From Anaerolineales bacterium (lineage in GTDB: Bacteria > Chloroflexota > Anaerolineae > Anaerolineales > UBA11858): 38,278 nucleotides of DNA. Location: contig JADHTJ010000029.1 of assembly GCA_016785015.1 (NCBI GenBank), positions 1 to 38,278 of the forward strand. Direction: 5' to 3'. The notes beneath the pieces are model-generated. The model was not told where the DNA came from and did not search any database. It worked only from the letters and a program-made list of their open reading frames with translations. Of the stretch, positions 14,847-23,028 are shown in pieces. Made by a program: the position numbers and the translations under genes. Within the stretch, counting starts at the first letter, position 1. Each line of letters opens with the position of its first letter.

Positions 14847-15626
14847 TTAATACGTACTATTGTTGTAGAACCAGTTATAAGCGTAGTAATATGGGTAATT
14901 TATGCTCTCCAACCGAATAGCAATTTGATAGGAGCCATGCAAAAATGCGGGAATCGGGTAGTCAAGGTCACTCAGATTGCCATTGGCGTCTGTGGTCACC
15001 GTTTGAACGACTACCCCGGCAATGCCTTGGGTATGCATCCAATTCATTCGCACCCAAAAAGTATCATTAGGCGGGAAATTAGTTGGTCCAATAGTAACAT
15101 TTATATCCCGCTTTACAGCTGTAATTGCGAAAGTTGGAATTCCACTATACCCAGTAGTCGTAGTGGGGATTCCTCCTGTCCCTGAGCTGTTGTTATAGAA
15201 CCAGTTATAGGCAAAATATCCGCTCGCTGGGCTGATGATGCGGAGAGCAATCTGATACTCGCCATCCAACTCACTTGGGATCGGGTAGGTGGTATCAGTG
15301 AGATTACCACTAGAATCCGAAGTGATTGTTTCAACAATAACGCCAGATTTCCCCTGGGTGCCCATATAATTCATGCGCACATAGAACGTGTCATTGGGGG
15401 GGAAATTGTACCCCTGAACCGTCACCGTTGCATCCTCTGCGACGCTGATTATTGTGATAGTGGGATTATAGGAATACGCACTACCGTAAAGTGTAGTCCC
15501 CTCAGTACCTATTGGCGATGATGCGATCGTAACCACCCCACCTACAGGCACTTCTGCTGCCATAACGCCACTGCCCGATAGCGCTAGAAAAATGGCAGCC
15601 AGGACGATTGCAGATAAATACTTCAT
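14847..15626 (-). CDS. Secreted protein with two tandem ~80-residue beta repeats
   Basis: A 259-aa protein with a clear Sec signal peptide (MKYLSAIVLAAIFLALSGSG, cleavage probably after AMA/AA at about 24). Two repeats, about 67-147 and 176-258, share NFPPNDTF-VRMN-M-TQG, a Thr/Val-rich strand, YPIP, G-YQIA-R and end in AYNWFYNNS. A Thr/Gly linker (148-175) joins them. Composition (Thr, Ser, Asn, Tyr) suggests an Ig-like or jelly-roll surface protein. Many aromatic and Asn residues might bind a ligand such as a sugar, but that is a guess. I chose the ATG at 15626 because CGAGGAGG lies just upstream; the longer frame would spoil the signal peptide. Function unknown. Confidence 0.8.
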   Translation of the reverse strand: MKYLSAIVLAAIFLALSGSGVMAAEVPVGGVVTIASSPIGTEGTTLYGSAYSYNPTITIISVAEDATVTVQGYNFPPNDTFYVRMNYMGTQGKSGVIVETITSDSSGNLTDTTYPIPSELDGEYQIALRIISPASGYFAYNWFYNNSSGTGGIPTTTTGYSGIPTFAITAVKRDINVTIGPTNFPPNDTFWVRMNWMHTQGIAGVVVQTVTTDANGNLSDLDYPIPAFLHGSYQIAIRLESINYPYYYAYNWFYNNSTY

Positions 15627-15737
15627 CTTGAACCTCCTCGTTCGTTCATGCAATCGAATTTGTCTGTTTACATTTCCAATGGTTTTATTTCGTTCCTATC
15701 CACCTCCTCGAAAATGCCTGGTATTTTTCACGCTTTC

Positions 15738-15767
15738 TTTATACTATAAAGTTATTTCAAAATGCAA
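15738..15767 (-). promoter_or_regulatory. Candidate promoter for the secreted repeat protein
   Basis: On the minus strand TTGCAT (15767-15762) is separated by 18 bases from TATAAA (15743-15738). The leader before the ATG at 15626 would be about 105 bases. Confidence 0.4.
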
Positions 15768-15806
15768 GAGGACTTTATTCTCATCAGCCCCGTTTTTGAT
15801 GTTCAA

Positions 15807-16049
15807 TTATACCAAAGGGATTGTCGGTGCATCGCCTCCCCGGACTCGATACCAAATACCTTTCCCATCAAAAAAAAGCAAATGATGAGCACGATTCCCT
15901 GGGGTCATAACTAAAATATGCTGTCCGTCTTTGGCTTCCCATTGCCGGCCAATTGATTCTATTCGATAAGTTCGTCTTTGCCAGATAAAACTCAATGGAA
16001 TGATATTTCCCTGGGGGTCAAATCGCACTGTAACTTCAATTGGATCCAT
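15807..16049 (-). CDS. Small conserved protein (DUF6504-like guess)
   Basis: An 80-aa protein, MDPIEVTVRFDPQGNIIPLSF onwards, predicted as an all-beta fold with conserved-looking W-x-R-R-T-Y-R, G-R-Q-W-E and F-D-G-K-G-I-W-Y-R patterns. The style resembles short DUF6504-type domains found near DNA polymerase or nucleotide genes, but I cannot confirm it. It starts four bases after the pncC stop and is the last gene of the leftward run that begins with the PHP protein. No membrane span or metal motif. Confidence 0.65.
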   Translation of the reverse strand: MDPIEVTVRFDPQGNIIPLSFIWQRRTYRIESIGRQWEAKDGQHILVMTPGNRAHHLLFFDGKGIWYRVRGGDAPTIPLV

Positions 16050-16053
16050 GTTT

Positions 16054-16533
16054 TCAGGCCTCGAGGTATTCTACTAAGAGCTGCAATGTTGCTTCTGCCG
16101 ATTTTTCTTTGTTAAAAAGCCGATCCCCATCCCAAATGAATTCACGCGTCTCTTCATGATTGACAGCGCTCAAACCAACCCAGGTCAGTCCAATCGGTTT
16201 GTCTTCCGTTCCTCCACCGGGGCCAGCGATGCCACTTACTGAAAGACCAATATCCGCAGCCAGTGCACGACGCACTCCTTGTGCCATCTGCGAGACAACT
16301 TGCTCGCTGACCGCACCAAATTCTTCCAATGTTTTCCACTTCACACCCAGCAAGCGCACCTTGGCCTCATAGGCATACGCAGTAACACTACCCATATAAT
16401 ATGTAGATGAACCAGGAATATTCGTAATTCGGTGGCCAATCAATCCGCCCGTACAAGATTCGGCAACTGCCAATCTCAATCCGCGCTGGCGCAGCATTTT
16501 TCCAATAGCGATTTCTAGAGGAACTTCACTCAT
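16054..16533 (-). CDS. pncC: Nicotinamide-nucleotide amidase (CinA C-terminal domain family)
   Basis: This stand-alone 159-aa CinA_C protein deamidates NMN to NaMN in pyridine nucleotide recycling. Motifs: AESCTGGLIGHRIT (24-37) with the catalytic Ser/Cys region, GAVSEQVVSQMA (73-84) and SGIAGPGGGTEDKPIGLTWVG (100-120). Length equals single-domain PncC; the N-terminal MoaB-like domain of full CinA is absent. No Shine-Dalgarno is seen. Instead a minus-strand TATAAT (16545-16540) ends six bases before the ATG, which would fit a leaderless transcript. The gene lies 48 bases after the APC permease. Confidence 0.92.
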   Translation of the reverse strand: MSEVPLEIAIGKMLRQRGLRLAVAESCTGGLIGHRITNIPGSSTYYMGSVTAYAYEAKVRLLGVKWKTLEEFGAVSEQVVSQMAQGVRRALAADIGLSVSGIAGPGGGTEDKPIGLTWVGLSAVNHEETREFIWDGDRLFNKEKSAEATLQLLVEYLEA

Positions 16534-16581
16534 ACTGTCATTATACTTCAGAGAGGTGCGACAATAGGATGATCTTCACTG

Positions 16582-18972
16582 TTATGGAGAAGCGTTAGAA
16601 CCATTGTTGCCGTTGATCCCCAAAAACCGACGCACGCGTGATTGGAGTGCGCTGTGCCGTTTAACCATGATGACGGTCTTCGAACATTCATGAGCTAATC
16701 TTTGAGGGATAGATCCAAATAAGCGCTGTTCCAACAACCCCTCCGAGGGCGCGTGGACAATAACGAGATCATGCTCCTCAGCTTCTTCTAAGATGCACTG
16801 ATACTCGTCCTCAGCGGGCAGTATCAGCACCCAGGCTTGGACATCTTGCTCTTCGGCCAACCTGCGCAGTCGCGAGGCCGCTCGGTAGCGACCGAAAACT
16901 CCAGTATCCGGCGGGACAACTTGTAACAGGGTTATCGATGAAGAGAGATCATGATAATTCTCATAATCAATGGCTTGAATGCGCGCTAATTTGAGCGCCA
17001 GAGGCGCATGGAAATCTCCACGCGTGGCAACCAATATCTTCCTCGGCGCTTCTCGTTTACGGAAACGGACAAATGCCAAATCACAAGGAGGGTTAATACC
17101 AATCAAGTCGATGATCGGATTCGATGCCTCTCCATTTTTGTACGAATAGCCAGGCCAGCCCATCATCAGTAAATTTACATTTTGCTCCTCAACAGTCATC
17201 TGAATAACTTGTCCAACGTTCCTGCCTAACCGTAATAAGGTATGCACTGGGACCCCAATGCCCTCGGCACTCATCGAAGCGTCCTTGATTAATTTGTGAC
17301 CCTGGGAAAGATGCTCTTGTCCTTCAATCAGAGATAATTGGGTTGGCACCTGAACTACATGCAAGGCTAATAATTCACCACCTTGGTCTGCGGCAATTAT
17401 GCCGCCCAAGAAGCCAAGTAAACGGGCTTGTTTGGGGTTATTCACCGGTACCATCACAGTGTAATCCCCAGATGTGATTTGTCGTTCTGGAATAATGGTG
17501 ATGGGGGCTTCTGGAGCAACACGCGATTTGGTATAAACGTAATAGATCACACTCCCAATCGCAATCCAAATTAGACTGACAACCCAGGCAATCGGCTGGA
17601 ATACGATCTGGTAGAAGGCTAAAGCAAGATTGATGATGATCCCCATCGCCGGCAGCCAGGGGAAGAAAGGCGTTTTGAATCCGCGTTCCAAAGCCGGATC
17701 TGTATTACGTAGAATAATCAAGGCACCATTGACCAGCGCGAAAGATAGCAAGAACAATACACTGGCAGCAGAACCAACAACTTCGATGGGCAGGATCACC
17801 GCCATAGCCACAAAAATTATTCCTGTGACAAAAACAGCGATATGAGGGGTGCGTCGCACAGGGTGAATGGTTGCTAATTTGATAGGCAGCATGCGCTCTC
17901 GCCCCATAGAAAACGCCACCCTCGAGGAGGCCATCACTGTGGCGTTCAACGCAGACATGGTCGATAACAGACCACCAAAGACAATAATCAAGACACCAAT
18001 CGCAGGCATGAAATTTTCGGCCGCCCGCACAATGCCTGTTTCTTTGAAGGTTCCCAAAATCTCCCAGGTTGTGTTGATCGCTGGGTCATTGGGGTCGAGA
18101 ACCTGCGCACCAGGGATACCCAACTCGGATGGTTGTTTACCAAAGATATCGCCAAAAGAACTGGGATCTACCGCACCCAGGCTGACAAGAACGATCAAAA
18201 GATAAATAACCACTGCAATTGCCAGAGAGGTAAATGTCGCTTTGGGAATATTACGGGTTGGGTCTTTAATTTCCTCACTAACCGTGGCAATCAGGTCATA
18301 ACCCTCGAAAGCGATGAAGGTCAGCCCCATTGTGGCAATTACTCCACCAAATCCTTTGGGCAAGAATGGGGTGAAATTGTCTACGAAGAGGGTTGGCTCT
18401 CGCATAATGGCCATCACACCAAAGACAGCGAATATGCCTAATACGACGATCTTGGCCATGGTGATGATATTTTCGGCTTTACCGGTTACATCGGCGCCGA
18501 AAACATTGAGAGAGATAAAAAAGGCGCTGATCCCAAAAGTGACCAAGGCCACCGAGCCGCCATGCCCCAATAATCCCACCAACCATTCAGATATGGGTTG
18601 GGCATAGCTGTGCAGCAATTCCATGAAATAGCCCCCAAAACCCACCGCGTATAGAGCGCAAGCAACCGAATAGGCAAACCATAACATCCAGCCCGAGAGA
18701 AATCCTAACACGCCGGGGAAGGCATGCTTGGCAAAGGCATAGCCGCCCCCCGCTTCAGGAATCGCCGAGGCAAGTTCAGCATAAGTAAAGGCCGTGATCA
18801 GGGTTACGAATGCATTAAGTATGAAGGCTAATATAGCCCCCGGGCCCGCTTCTCCTGCGGCCAGTCCCGTCAAGACAAAAATTCCAGCACCAATCATTGC
18901 CCCCACCCCAATCATGGTAGCGTCGAAGTAGCCCAATGTGCGCGCCAGTGTGACTTGTTCTTTTTGAGACAT
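16582..18972 (-). CDS. APC-family amino acid permease with two C-terminal Usp domains
   Basis: A 796-aa protein. Residues 1 to about 480 form a 12-helix APC transporter with the substrate-binding GVGAMIGAGIFVLTG (22-36) in helix 1 and the helix 6 segment FIAFEGYDLIATVSEE. Two universal-stress-protein-like domains follow (about 505-640 and 652-785). They start TVMVPVNNPKQARLLGFLGG and KILVATRGDFHAPLALKLAR and end in Usp-like strands. Usp domains bind nucleotides and may sense energy state; fusions to transporters are known. The ATG overlaps the recO stop by one base (TAATG), so the genes are translationally coupled. Substrate not predictable. Confidence 0.9.
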   Translation of the reverse strand: MSQKEQVTLARTLGYFDATMIGVGAMIGAGIFVLTGLAAGEAGPGAILAFILNAFVTLITAFTYAELASAIPEAGGGYAFAKHAFPGVLGFLSGWMLWFAYSVACALYAVGFGGYFMELLHSYAQPISEWLVGLLGHGGSVALVTFGISAFFISLNVFGADVTGKAENIITMAKIVVLGIFAVFGVMAIMREPTLFVDNFTPFLPKGFGGVIATMGLTFIAFEGYDLIATVSEEIKDPTRNIPKATFTSLAIAVVIYLLIVLVSLGAVDPSSFGDIFGKQPSELGIPGAQVLDPNDPAINTTWEILGTFKETGIVRAAENFMPAIGVLIIVFGGLLSTMSALNATVMASSRVAFSMGRERMLPIKLATIHPVRRTPHIAVFVTGIIFVAMAVILPIEVVGSAASVLFLLSFALVNGALIILRNTDPALERGFKTPFFPWLPAMGIIINLALAFYQIVFQPIAWVVSLIWIAIGSVIYYVYTKSRVAPEAPITIIPERQITSGDYTVMVPVNNPKQARLLGFLGGIIAADQGGELLALHVVQVPTQLSLIEGQEHLSQGHKLIKDASMSAEGIGVPVHTLLRLGRNVGQVIQMTVEEQNVNLLMMGWPGYSYKNGEASNPIIDLIGINPPCDLAFVRFRKREAPRKILVATRGDFHAPLALKLARIQAIDYENYHDLSSSITLLQVVPPDTGVFGRYRAASRLRRLAEEQDVQAWVLILPAEDEYQCILEEAEEHDLVIVHAPSEGLLEQRLFGSIPQRLAHECSKTVIMVKRHSALQSRVRRFLGINGNNGSNASP

Positions 18973-19736
18973 TATTCTTTTTTTCTCACCCGCCGCAGAA
19001 ACGCAGGCGTGTTCAAACCGCTCTCTAGCAAATATGTCAGGTAATAATTCATCAGGCGTTCGAGCTCCGTCATCACCTGAGGATCGACTTGCGCACGGAA
19101 AGCTTCACGATAACTGCTGCGCTGAAAATGTCGCAAATATTTGAGTGCCTGCATTGAGATTGGTTTTGCATCGGAAACAGTACCCCCACAATTAGGGCAA
19201 AACACCCCGCCCTGCGCGGCAGAGAAGAATTGATCTTCAGGTTGAATCTCCTCTTCACAATTGGCACAATTGAAAAGCTGCGGACGAAATCCAATATGAT
19301 CTAACAAACGAATTTCATGATAACGAACAACGATTTCAGGGTTATCGCCCCGGTTCAAACGCGTCAGGGAATTGCTAATCAAACGATAAAGGGCGCGATT
19401 TTCTTCTTCATCAAAGGTGAAACGGTCTAACAATTCGGCGATATACGAAGCGTAGCCCACTAAAACCAGATCTTCTCGTAAGGCAATAAAAGGCGCAATA
19501 GCTTCAGCTTGTGTGAGAACGAAAAAACTACGCCCGCGCGCAAGCTGCAGGCTGGTGCGCATAAAAGGTTCCAGGTGGCCGGCTTTCCTTGAGCGCGGCT
19601 TGCGTACCCCCTTTGCAACGGCTGAAACCTTACCCAATTCGCGCGTGATGATGGTCAACATTCGATCCGCCTCCCCCCACTCGCGGTGGCGCAATACAAT
19701 TCCTTCAACACGTAATGAACGCGGTTTAGCGGCCAT
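18972..19736 (-). CDS. recO: DNA repair protein RecO
   Basis: This 254-aa protein loads RecA on SSB-coated DNA with RecR. The N-terminal OB fold (about 7-80) starts VEGIVLRHREWGEADRML and includes KVSAVAKGVRKPRSR. The helical C-terminal domain has a four-cysteine zinc site, C157/C160 and C180/C183. Length is typical. It starts 21 bases after the PHP gene and overlaps the permease start by one base, within a leftward transcription unit. Confidence 0.95.
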   Translation of the reverse strand: MAAKPRSLRVEGIVLRHREWGEADRMLTIITRELGKVSAVAKGVRKPRSRKAGHLEPFMRTSLQLARGRSFFVLTQAEAIAPFIALREDLVLVGYASYIAELLDRFTFDEEENRALYRLISNSLTRLNRGDNPEIVVRYHEIRLLDHIGFRPQLFNCANCEEEIQPEDQFFSAAQGGVFCPNCGGTVSDAKPISMQALKYLRHFQRSSYREAFRAQVDPQVMTELERLMNYYLTYLLESGLNTPAFLRRVRKKE

Positions 19737-19757
19737 ATTTCAAATATCGATCTCAAC

Positions 19758-20819
19758 TTATCGAACGTATATGGGATTACTGTATATCCAACCCCTGCGC
19801 TTCCCCCGATAGAAAAGAAAGGCTTCTACTCGATAAACGCCTGGATCTGTAGTGATATAGGTATTGGCTTCGCGATCTTGCCAGGTTTTTATCACTTTAC
19901 CATTTCTGATCAAATTGCATTCTGTGCGAATTGGCAATTTGATCTGCAACGTGACACCATTCTCAGCTGGGATTTCATCTCCCACCCAAGCATCTGTTCC
20001 CAATCCTTGGGCTGTGAATCGAAAACCACGTGTAGATACTGGCAAATCATAGCCTACAAAAGCATGCCCCTTACGCAGGGCATCTATCACTATACGACTG
20101 TCGCCGACTGCATCACCACTAAATGGCTGTGGAGTGAAGATATGCGTGTTCACTGCACTGAAGTGGAATTCATAGGGAAAAAGTATCCGAGTCAGCGGGC
20201 CCATACGGCCAATCATAGCATGCGCATCCGAGCCACCAATAGCTACCACGCGCTGGCCTTGATTGAGCAGTTCATTCCATTTCTCAAGGACGATCTCGAA
20301 AGGTCCATGCGCAATAGATGCAGGATTGAACGCATAATATATTGCCGCCAATTTCCCAGAGAGATGCGACTTAAACTCCGACATCGCATTCCATAACTCG
20401 ATACCTGTATAACCTTGTATACTCCAATCTTCCCAAGAGAGATCTGACTCTTTGAATGCCGGCGCAGCCGGATCATGGGGGTGGGCAAGAAAAGCCAGAC
20501 CGCCTGCATCATTGACAGCATCAATCAGGCGCTGGGGATCCTTGGCAAAAGGAGCCAACTCTTTTCCTGCGCCAAAGATCAGCATATGATTCTTTTGTGG
20601 ATTGCGTGTCTGATCGTGTACTTCTTCCCCCACCAACATCAATATTTTATTTTCGCCTTCACCGTAATACCCCTCTGGCCCTTTGACCCATACATTGTGA
20701 TCCGTAACAATCACAGCATCTATGCCGGCTTTGATGGCCGCTTGGGCAATCTCTTGATGAGTTCCTTGCCCGTCAGAGTAAGGCGTGTGCATATGTAGAT
20801 TGACGATGTATTCGTACAT
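19758..20819 (-). CDS. PHP-domain metallohydrolase (CehA/McbA-like)
   Basis: A 353-aa protein with an N-terminal PHP domain. Metal ligands appear in order: H9-M-H11 and D16 (NLHMHTPYSDG), D40-H41 (VTDHNVW), E65/E66, H113-P-H115 (AHPHDP) and D198-A-H200 (GGSDAH). This is a full trinuclear set. The C-terminal 100 residues are beta-rich (GFRFTAQG... to YSNPIYVR), a tail typical of CehA/McbA-type phosphoesterases. No signal peptide is seen. Substrate unknown; phosphoesterase or amidohydrolase activity is plausible. It is the first gene of the leftward run with recO, and its ribosome site is weak. Confidence 0.88.
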   Translation of the reverse strand: MYEYIVNLHMHTPYSDGQGTHQEIAQAAIKAGIDAVIVTDHNVWVKGPEGYYGEGENKILMLVGEEVHDQTRNPQKNHMLIFGAGKELAPFAKDPQRLIDAVNDAGGLAFLAHPHDPAAPAFKESDLSWEDWSIQGYTGIELWNAMSEFKSHLSGKLAAIYYAFNPASIAHGPFEIVLEKWNELLNQGQRVVAIGGSDAHAMIGRMGPLTRILFPYEFHFSAVNTHIFTPQPFSGDAVGDSRIVIDALRKGHAFVGYDLPVSTRGFRFTAQGLGTDAWVGDEIPAENGVTLQIKLPIRTECNLIRNGKVIKTWQDREANTYITTDPGVYRVEAFLFYRGKRRGWIYSNPIYVR

Positions 20820-20865
20820 GAGAAAATTGAGTCGTTAAGTCGATACTCGGGTAATTCTCGGCTAA

Positions 20866-20894
20866 TTGACTATCTGAATATCGAACGGTATAAT
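20866..20894 (+). promoter_or_regulatory. Near-consensus promoter for secG
   Basis: TTGACT (20866-20871), a 17-base spacer and a perfect TATAAT (20889-20894). It is among the best promoters in the window. The secG start is about 60 bases beyond the predicted transcription start. Confidence 0.8.
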
Positions 20895-20960
20895 CCGGCC
20901 TGCTATGAGCAAGATGGATTTATAATTCATCGGCTCCAACAGATTACTGGAGGTTTTTTC

Positions 20961-21185
20961 GTGGAAGCTTATTTAGATATCGCATTGATTATAACGTCAA
21001 TTGCATTGATTGCGAGTGTAATCCTACAAAGCAAAGGTGCTGGGCTGGGAGGCCTAACCGGCGGCGACGCAGGTGGCATCTTCACCGCTCGTCGCGGCGT
21101 TGAAAAATTACTCTTCCGGGTCACCATTGGTTTGAGCTTTATATTCTTCTTCCTTGCCATCCTGACTGTTCTCACCACCGGGTAA
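20961..21185 (+). CDS. secG: Preprotein translocase subunit SecG
   Basis: This 74-aa protein has two membrane spans (about 4-21 and 52-72) joined by the Gly-rich loop LQSKGAGLGGLTGGDAGGIF with an arginine pair, the SecG signature. It assists SecYEG translocation. The start is GTG at 20961, preceded by CTGGAGG. It is transcribed from a strong promoter and followed by a long structured terminator. Confidence 0.94.
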   Translation: MEAYLDIALIITSIALIASVILQSKGAGLGGLTGGDAGGIFTARRGVEKLLFRVTIGLSFIFFFLAILTVLTTG

Positions 21186-21197
21186 TTGATTCTCCTG

Positions 21198-21263
21198 GGG
21201 CGCGAAAACCTGAGAAACTCGGACACTAAGTGTCCATTCTCTTGGACCATTGCGCCCTTTTTT
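21198..21263 (+). terminator. Long multi-stem terminator between secG and the binding protein
   Basis: An outer stem GGGCGC (21198-21203) with GCGCCC (21252-21257), followed by TTTTTT (21258-21263), closes a 48-base interior. Nested inside are GAGAA/TTCTC (21212-21216 with 21237-21241) and a perfect GGACAC/GTGTCC hairpin (21221-21226 with 21230-21235). The next start codon lies only 11 bases after the T-run, so the binding-protein gene must rely on readthrough or a promoter inside this element. Confidence 0.7.
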
Positions 21264-21274
21264 CTTGTCTGTAA

Positions 21275-22966
21275 ATGAAAAGATTACGTTGGCAATTGCT
21301 GATCGTATTCCTGGCTCTGGTAGCCATCGGTGTGCTGCTGGTTGGGCAGCAACCCGTCACTGTGCAGCCTTTGGCACCTGAGCCTGTCACTGGAGGCAGT
21401 TATACCGAAGGCCTGGTTGGTGAGTTTTCGCGCTTGAATCCCATTCTTGCGTTCTACAACCCTGCCGATCGAGATATCAATCGCCTGCTTTTCGATAGTC
21501 TGGTGCTGTTTGACGACCGCGGTTTGCCCCAACCGGTCATCGCCGAATCCTGGGGTATCTCTCGCGATGGCACAGTCTACAATTTCTCGCTGCGTACTGA
21601 TGCCACCTGGCACAACGGGGTACCCATCACCAGTTCCGACATCATCTTTACAATCAATTTTTTGAAGAATCCCGGCTCTCCCATACCAGAGGATCTGCGA
21701 GCCTTTTGGGAAGAAATTGAAGTTATCGGGCTGGATGAATTTACGATTCAATTTCGACTTCCCGAACCCTTCGCTCCTTTCTTGGATTACCTGACCTTTG
21801 GGATTCTGCCTGCTCATTTGCTGAATGGACAGACTCCTGAGACGTTGATCGCCGATCCCTTCAACTTGAATCCTGTCGGTAGTGGGCCTTACCGCTTCGA
21901 ACAGCTCATTGTCGAAGGTGGCCTTATCACGGGGGTCGCGCTCACCGCCTTTGATGATTATTACCAGGGCCGCCCCTTCATCGATCAGGTCATTTTCCGC
22001 TATTATCCCGATCAGACATCTGCGCTGGCGGCTTATCGAACAGGTGAAATTCAGGGCATTAGTCAAATCTCATCTGATATTCTTGGGGAAGCGCTGAAAG
22101 AACCCAACTTGAACTTCTACACCGGCAGATTGCCCGAACTTTCCATCATCCTTCTAAATCTAGATGACAACGAGCTGCCTTTCTTCCAAGATTCAGACAT
22201 CCGTCGGGCGTTACTCACTGGTATCAACCGCCAATGGATGGCAGATCACATCTTGAACAGCCAGGCCACCATCGCTGACGGCCCCATCTTCCCCAACACC
22301 TGGGCATACTATGAAGGTGTATCGCGCATCAACTATGACCCCGATACCGCACTCAGAATGATCAAAGATGCAGGCTACACTATCCCTGCAGAAGGCGGCG
22401 TTGTACGAGCCAACGAAGAGGGCGTATTTTTATCCTTCACACTGATCCACCCTGAAGGCGAGCCCTACACCTCGCTCGCTCAAGCCATTCAACAGAATTG
22501 GACTGCCCTTGGTGTGGACATCTCTCTTCAAGCTTTGCCCTATGACCAGTTGATCAACAATCATCTCGAAACGCGCAACTACGAAGCCGCCCTGGTTGAC
22601 TTGAACTTATTCCAATCACCTGACCCAGATCCCTACCCCTTCTGGCACCAGACACAAATTACAGGCGGCCAAAACTATGCTATGTGGGACGACCGCCAAG
22701 CCAGCGAATACCTGGAGCAGGCCCGCATTTTGGTCGATCCTGAAGAGCGGACACGCCTCTACCGCAACTTCCAGGTGCGCTTCGCAGGCGAACTGCCCGC
22801 GCTGCCGCTCTTTTATCCCATGTACACCTATGGGGTTGACTCCCAGATCAAGGGCGTGCGCATCGGCCCCCTATTCGACACCCCCGACCGCTTTGCTACG
22901 GTCACAGATTGGTTCTTATTCTCTGAACGCAGAGGCATAGAGCAATCAGAGAATTCTGCCCCATAA
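21275..22966 (+). CDS. Oligopeptide-type ABC substrate-binding protein (SBP family 5)
   Basis: A 563-aa protein of the DppA/OppA/NikA family. The N-terminus has a hydrophobic segment (about 7-24) that may be an uncleaved anchor or signal. No lipobox cysteine is visible. Family features include LNPILAFYNPADRDINRLLFDSLV, the YNFSLRTDATWHNGVPITSSDI signature region, LNPVGSGPYRFE and DIRRALLTGINR. No permease or ATPase genes are adjacent, so it is an orphan receptor here. The ATG at 21275 has no clear Shine-Dalgarno and lies just after a T-run. Substrate probably peptides, nickel or sugars; not decidable. Confidence 0.88.
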   Translation: MKRLRWQLLIVFLALVAIGVLLVGQQPVTVQPLAPEPVTGGSYTEGLVGEFSRLNPILAFYNPADRDINRLLFDSLVLFDDRGLPQPVIAESWGISRDGTVYNFSLRTDATWHNGVPITSSDIIFTINFLKNPGSPIPEDLRAFWEEIEVIGLDEFTIQFRLPEPFAPFLDYLTFGILPAHLLNGQTPETLIADPFNLNPVGSGPYRFEQLIVEGGLITGVALTAFDDYYQGRPFIDQVIFRYYPDQTSALAAYRTGEIQGISQISSDILGEALKEPNLNFYTGRLPELSIILLNLDDNELPFFQDSDIRRALLTGINRQWMADHILNSQATIADGPIFPNTWAYYEGVSRINYDPDTALRMIKDAGYTIPAEGGVVRANEEGVFLSFTLIHPEGEPYTSLAQAIQQNWTALGVDISLQALPYDQLINNHLETRNYEAALVDLNLFQSPDPDPYPFWHQTQITGGQNYAMWDDRQASEYLEQARILVDPEERTRLYRNFQVRFAGELPALPLFYPMYTYGVDSQIKGVRIGPLFDTPDRFATVTDWFLFSERRGIEQSENSAP

Positions 22967-22969
22967 AAT

Positions 22970-23008
22970 AACAGCCCCTAAAGATATTAAAATCTTTAGG
23001 GGCTGTTT
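22970..23008. terminator. Bidirectional Rho-independent terminator
   Basis: A perfect 16-bp stem AACAGCCCCTAAAGAT (22970-22985) with its complement (22992-23007) and a 6-base loop. On the plus strand the arm ends in a short T-run; on the minus strand it is followed by TATTTTA. It separates two convergent genes. Confidence 0.85.
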
Positions 23009-23028
23009 GAATCTCTGTAGATTTGGGA

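Noticed and set aside
18972-19000. Frameshift or fusion between recO and the permease
   Set aside because: The one-base overlap TAATG is a normal coupled junction and both proteins are complete.
21284-22066. 260-codon minus-strand frame opposite the binding protein
   Set aside because: Antisense to family-conserved blocks; no start signal or domain.
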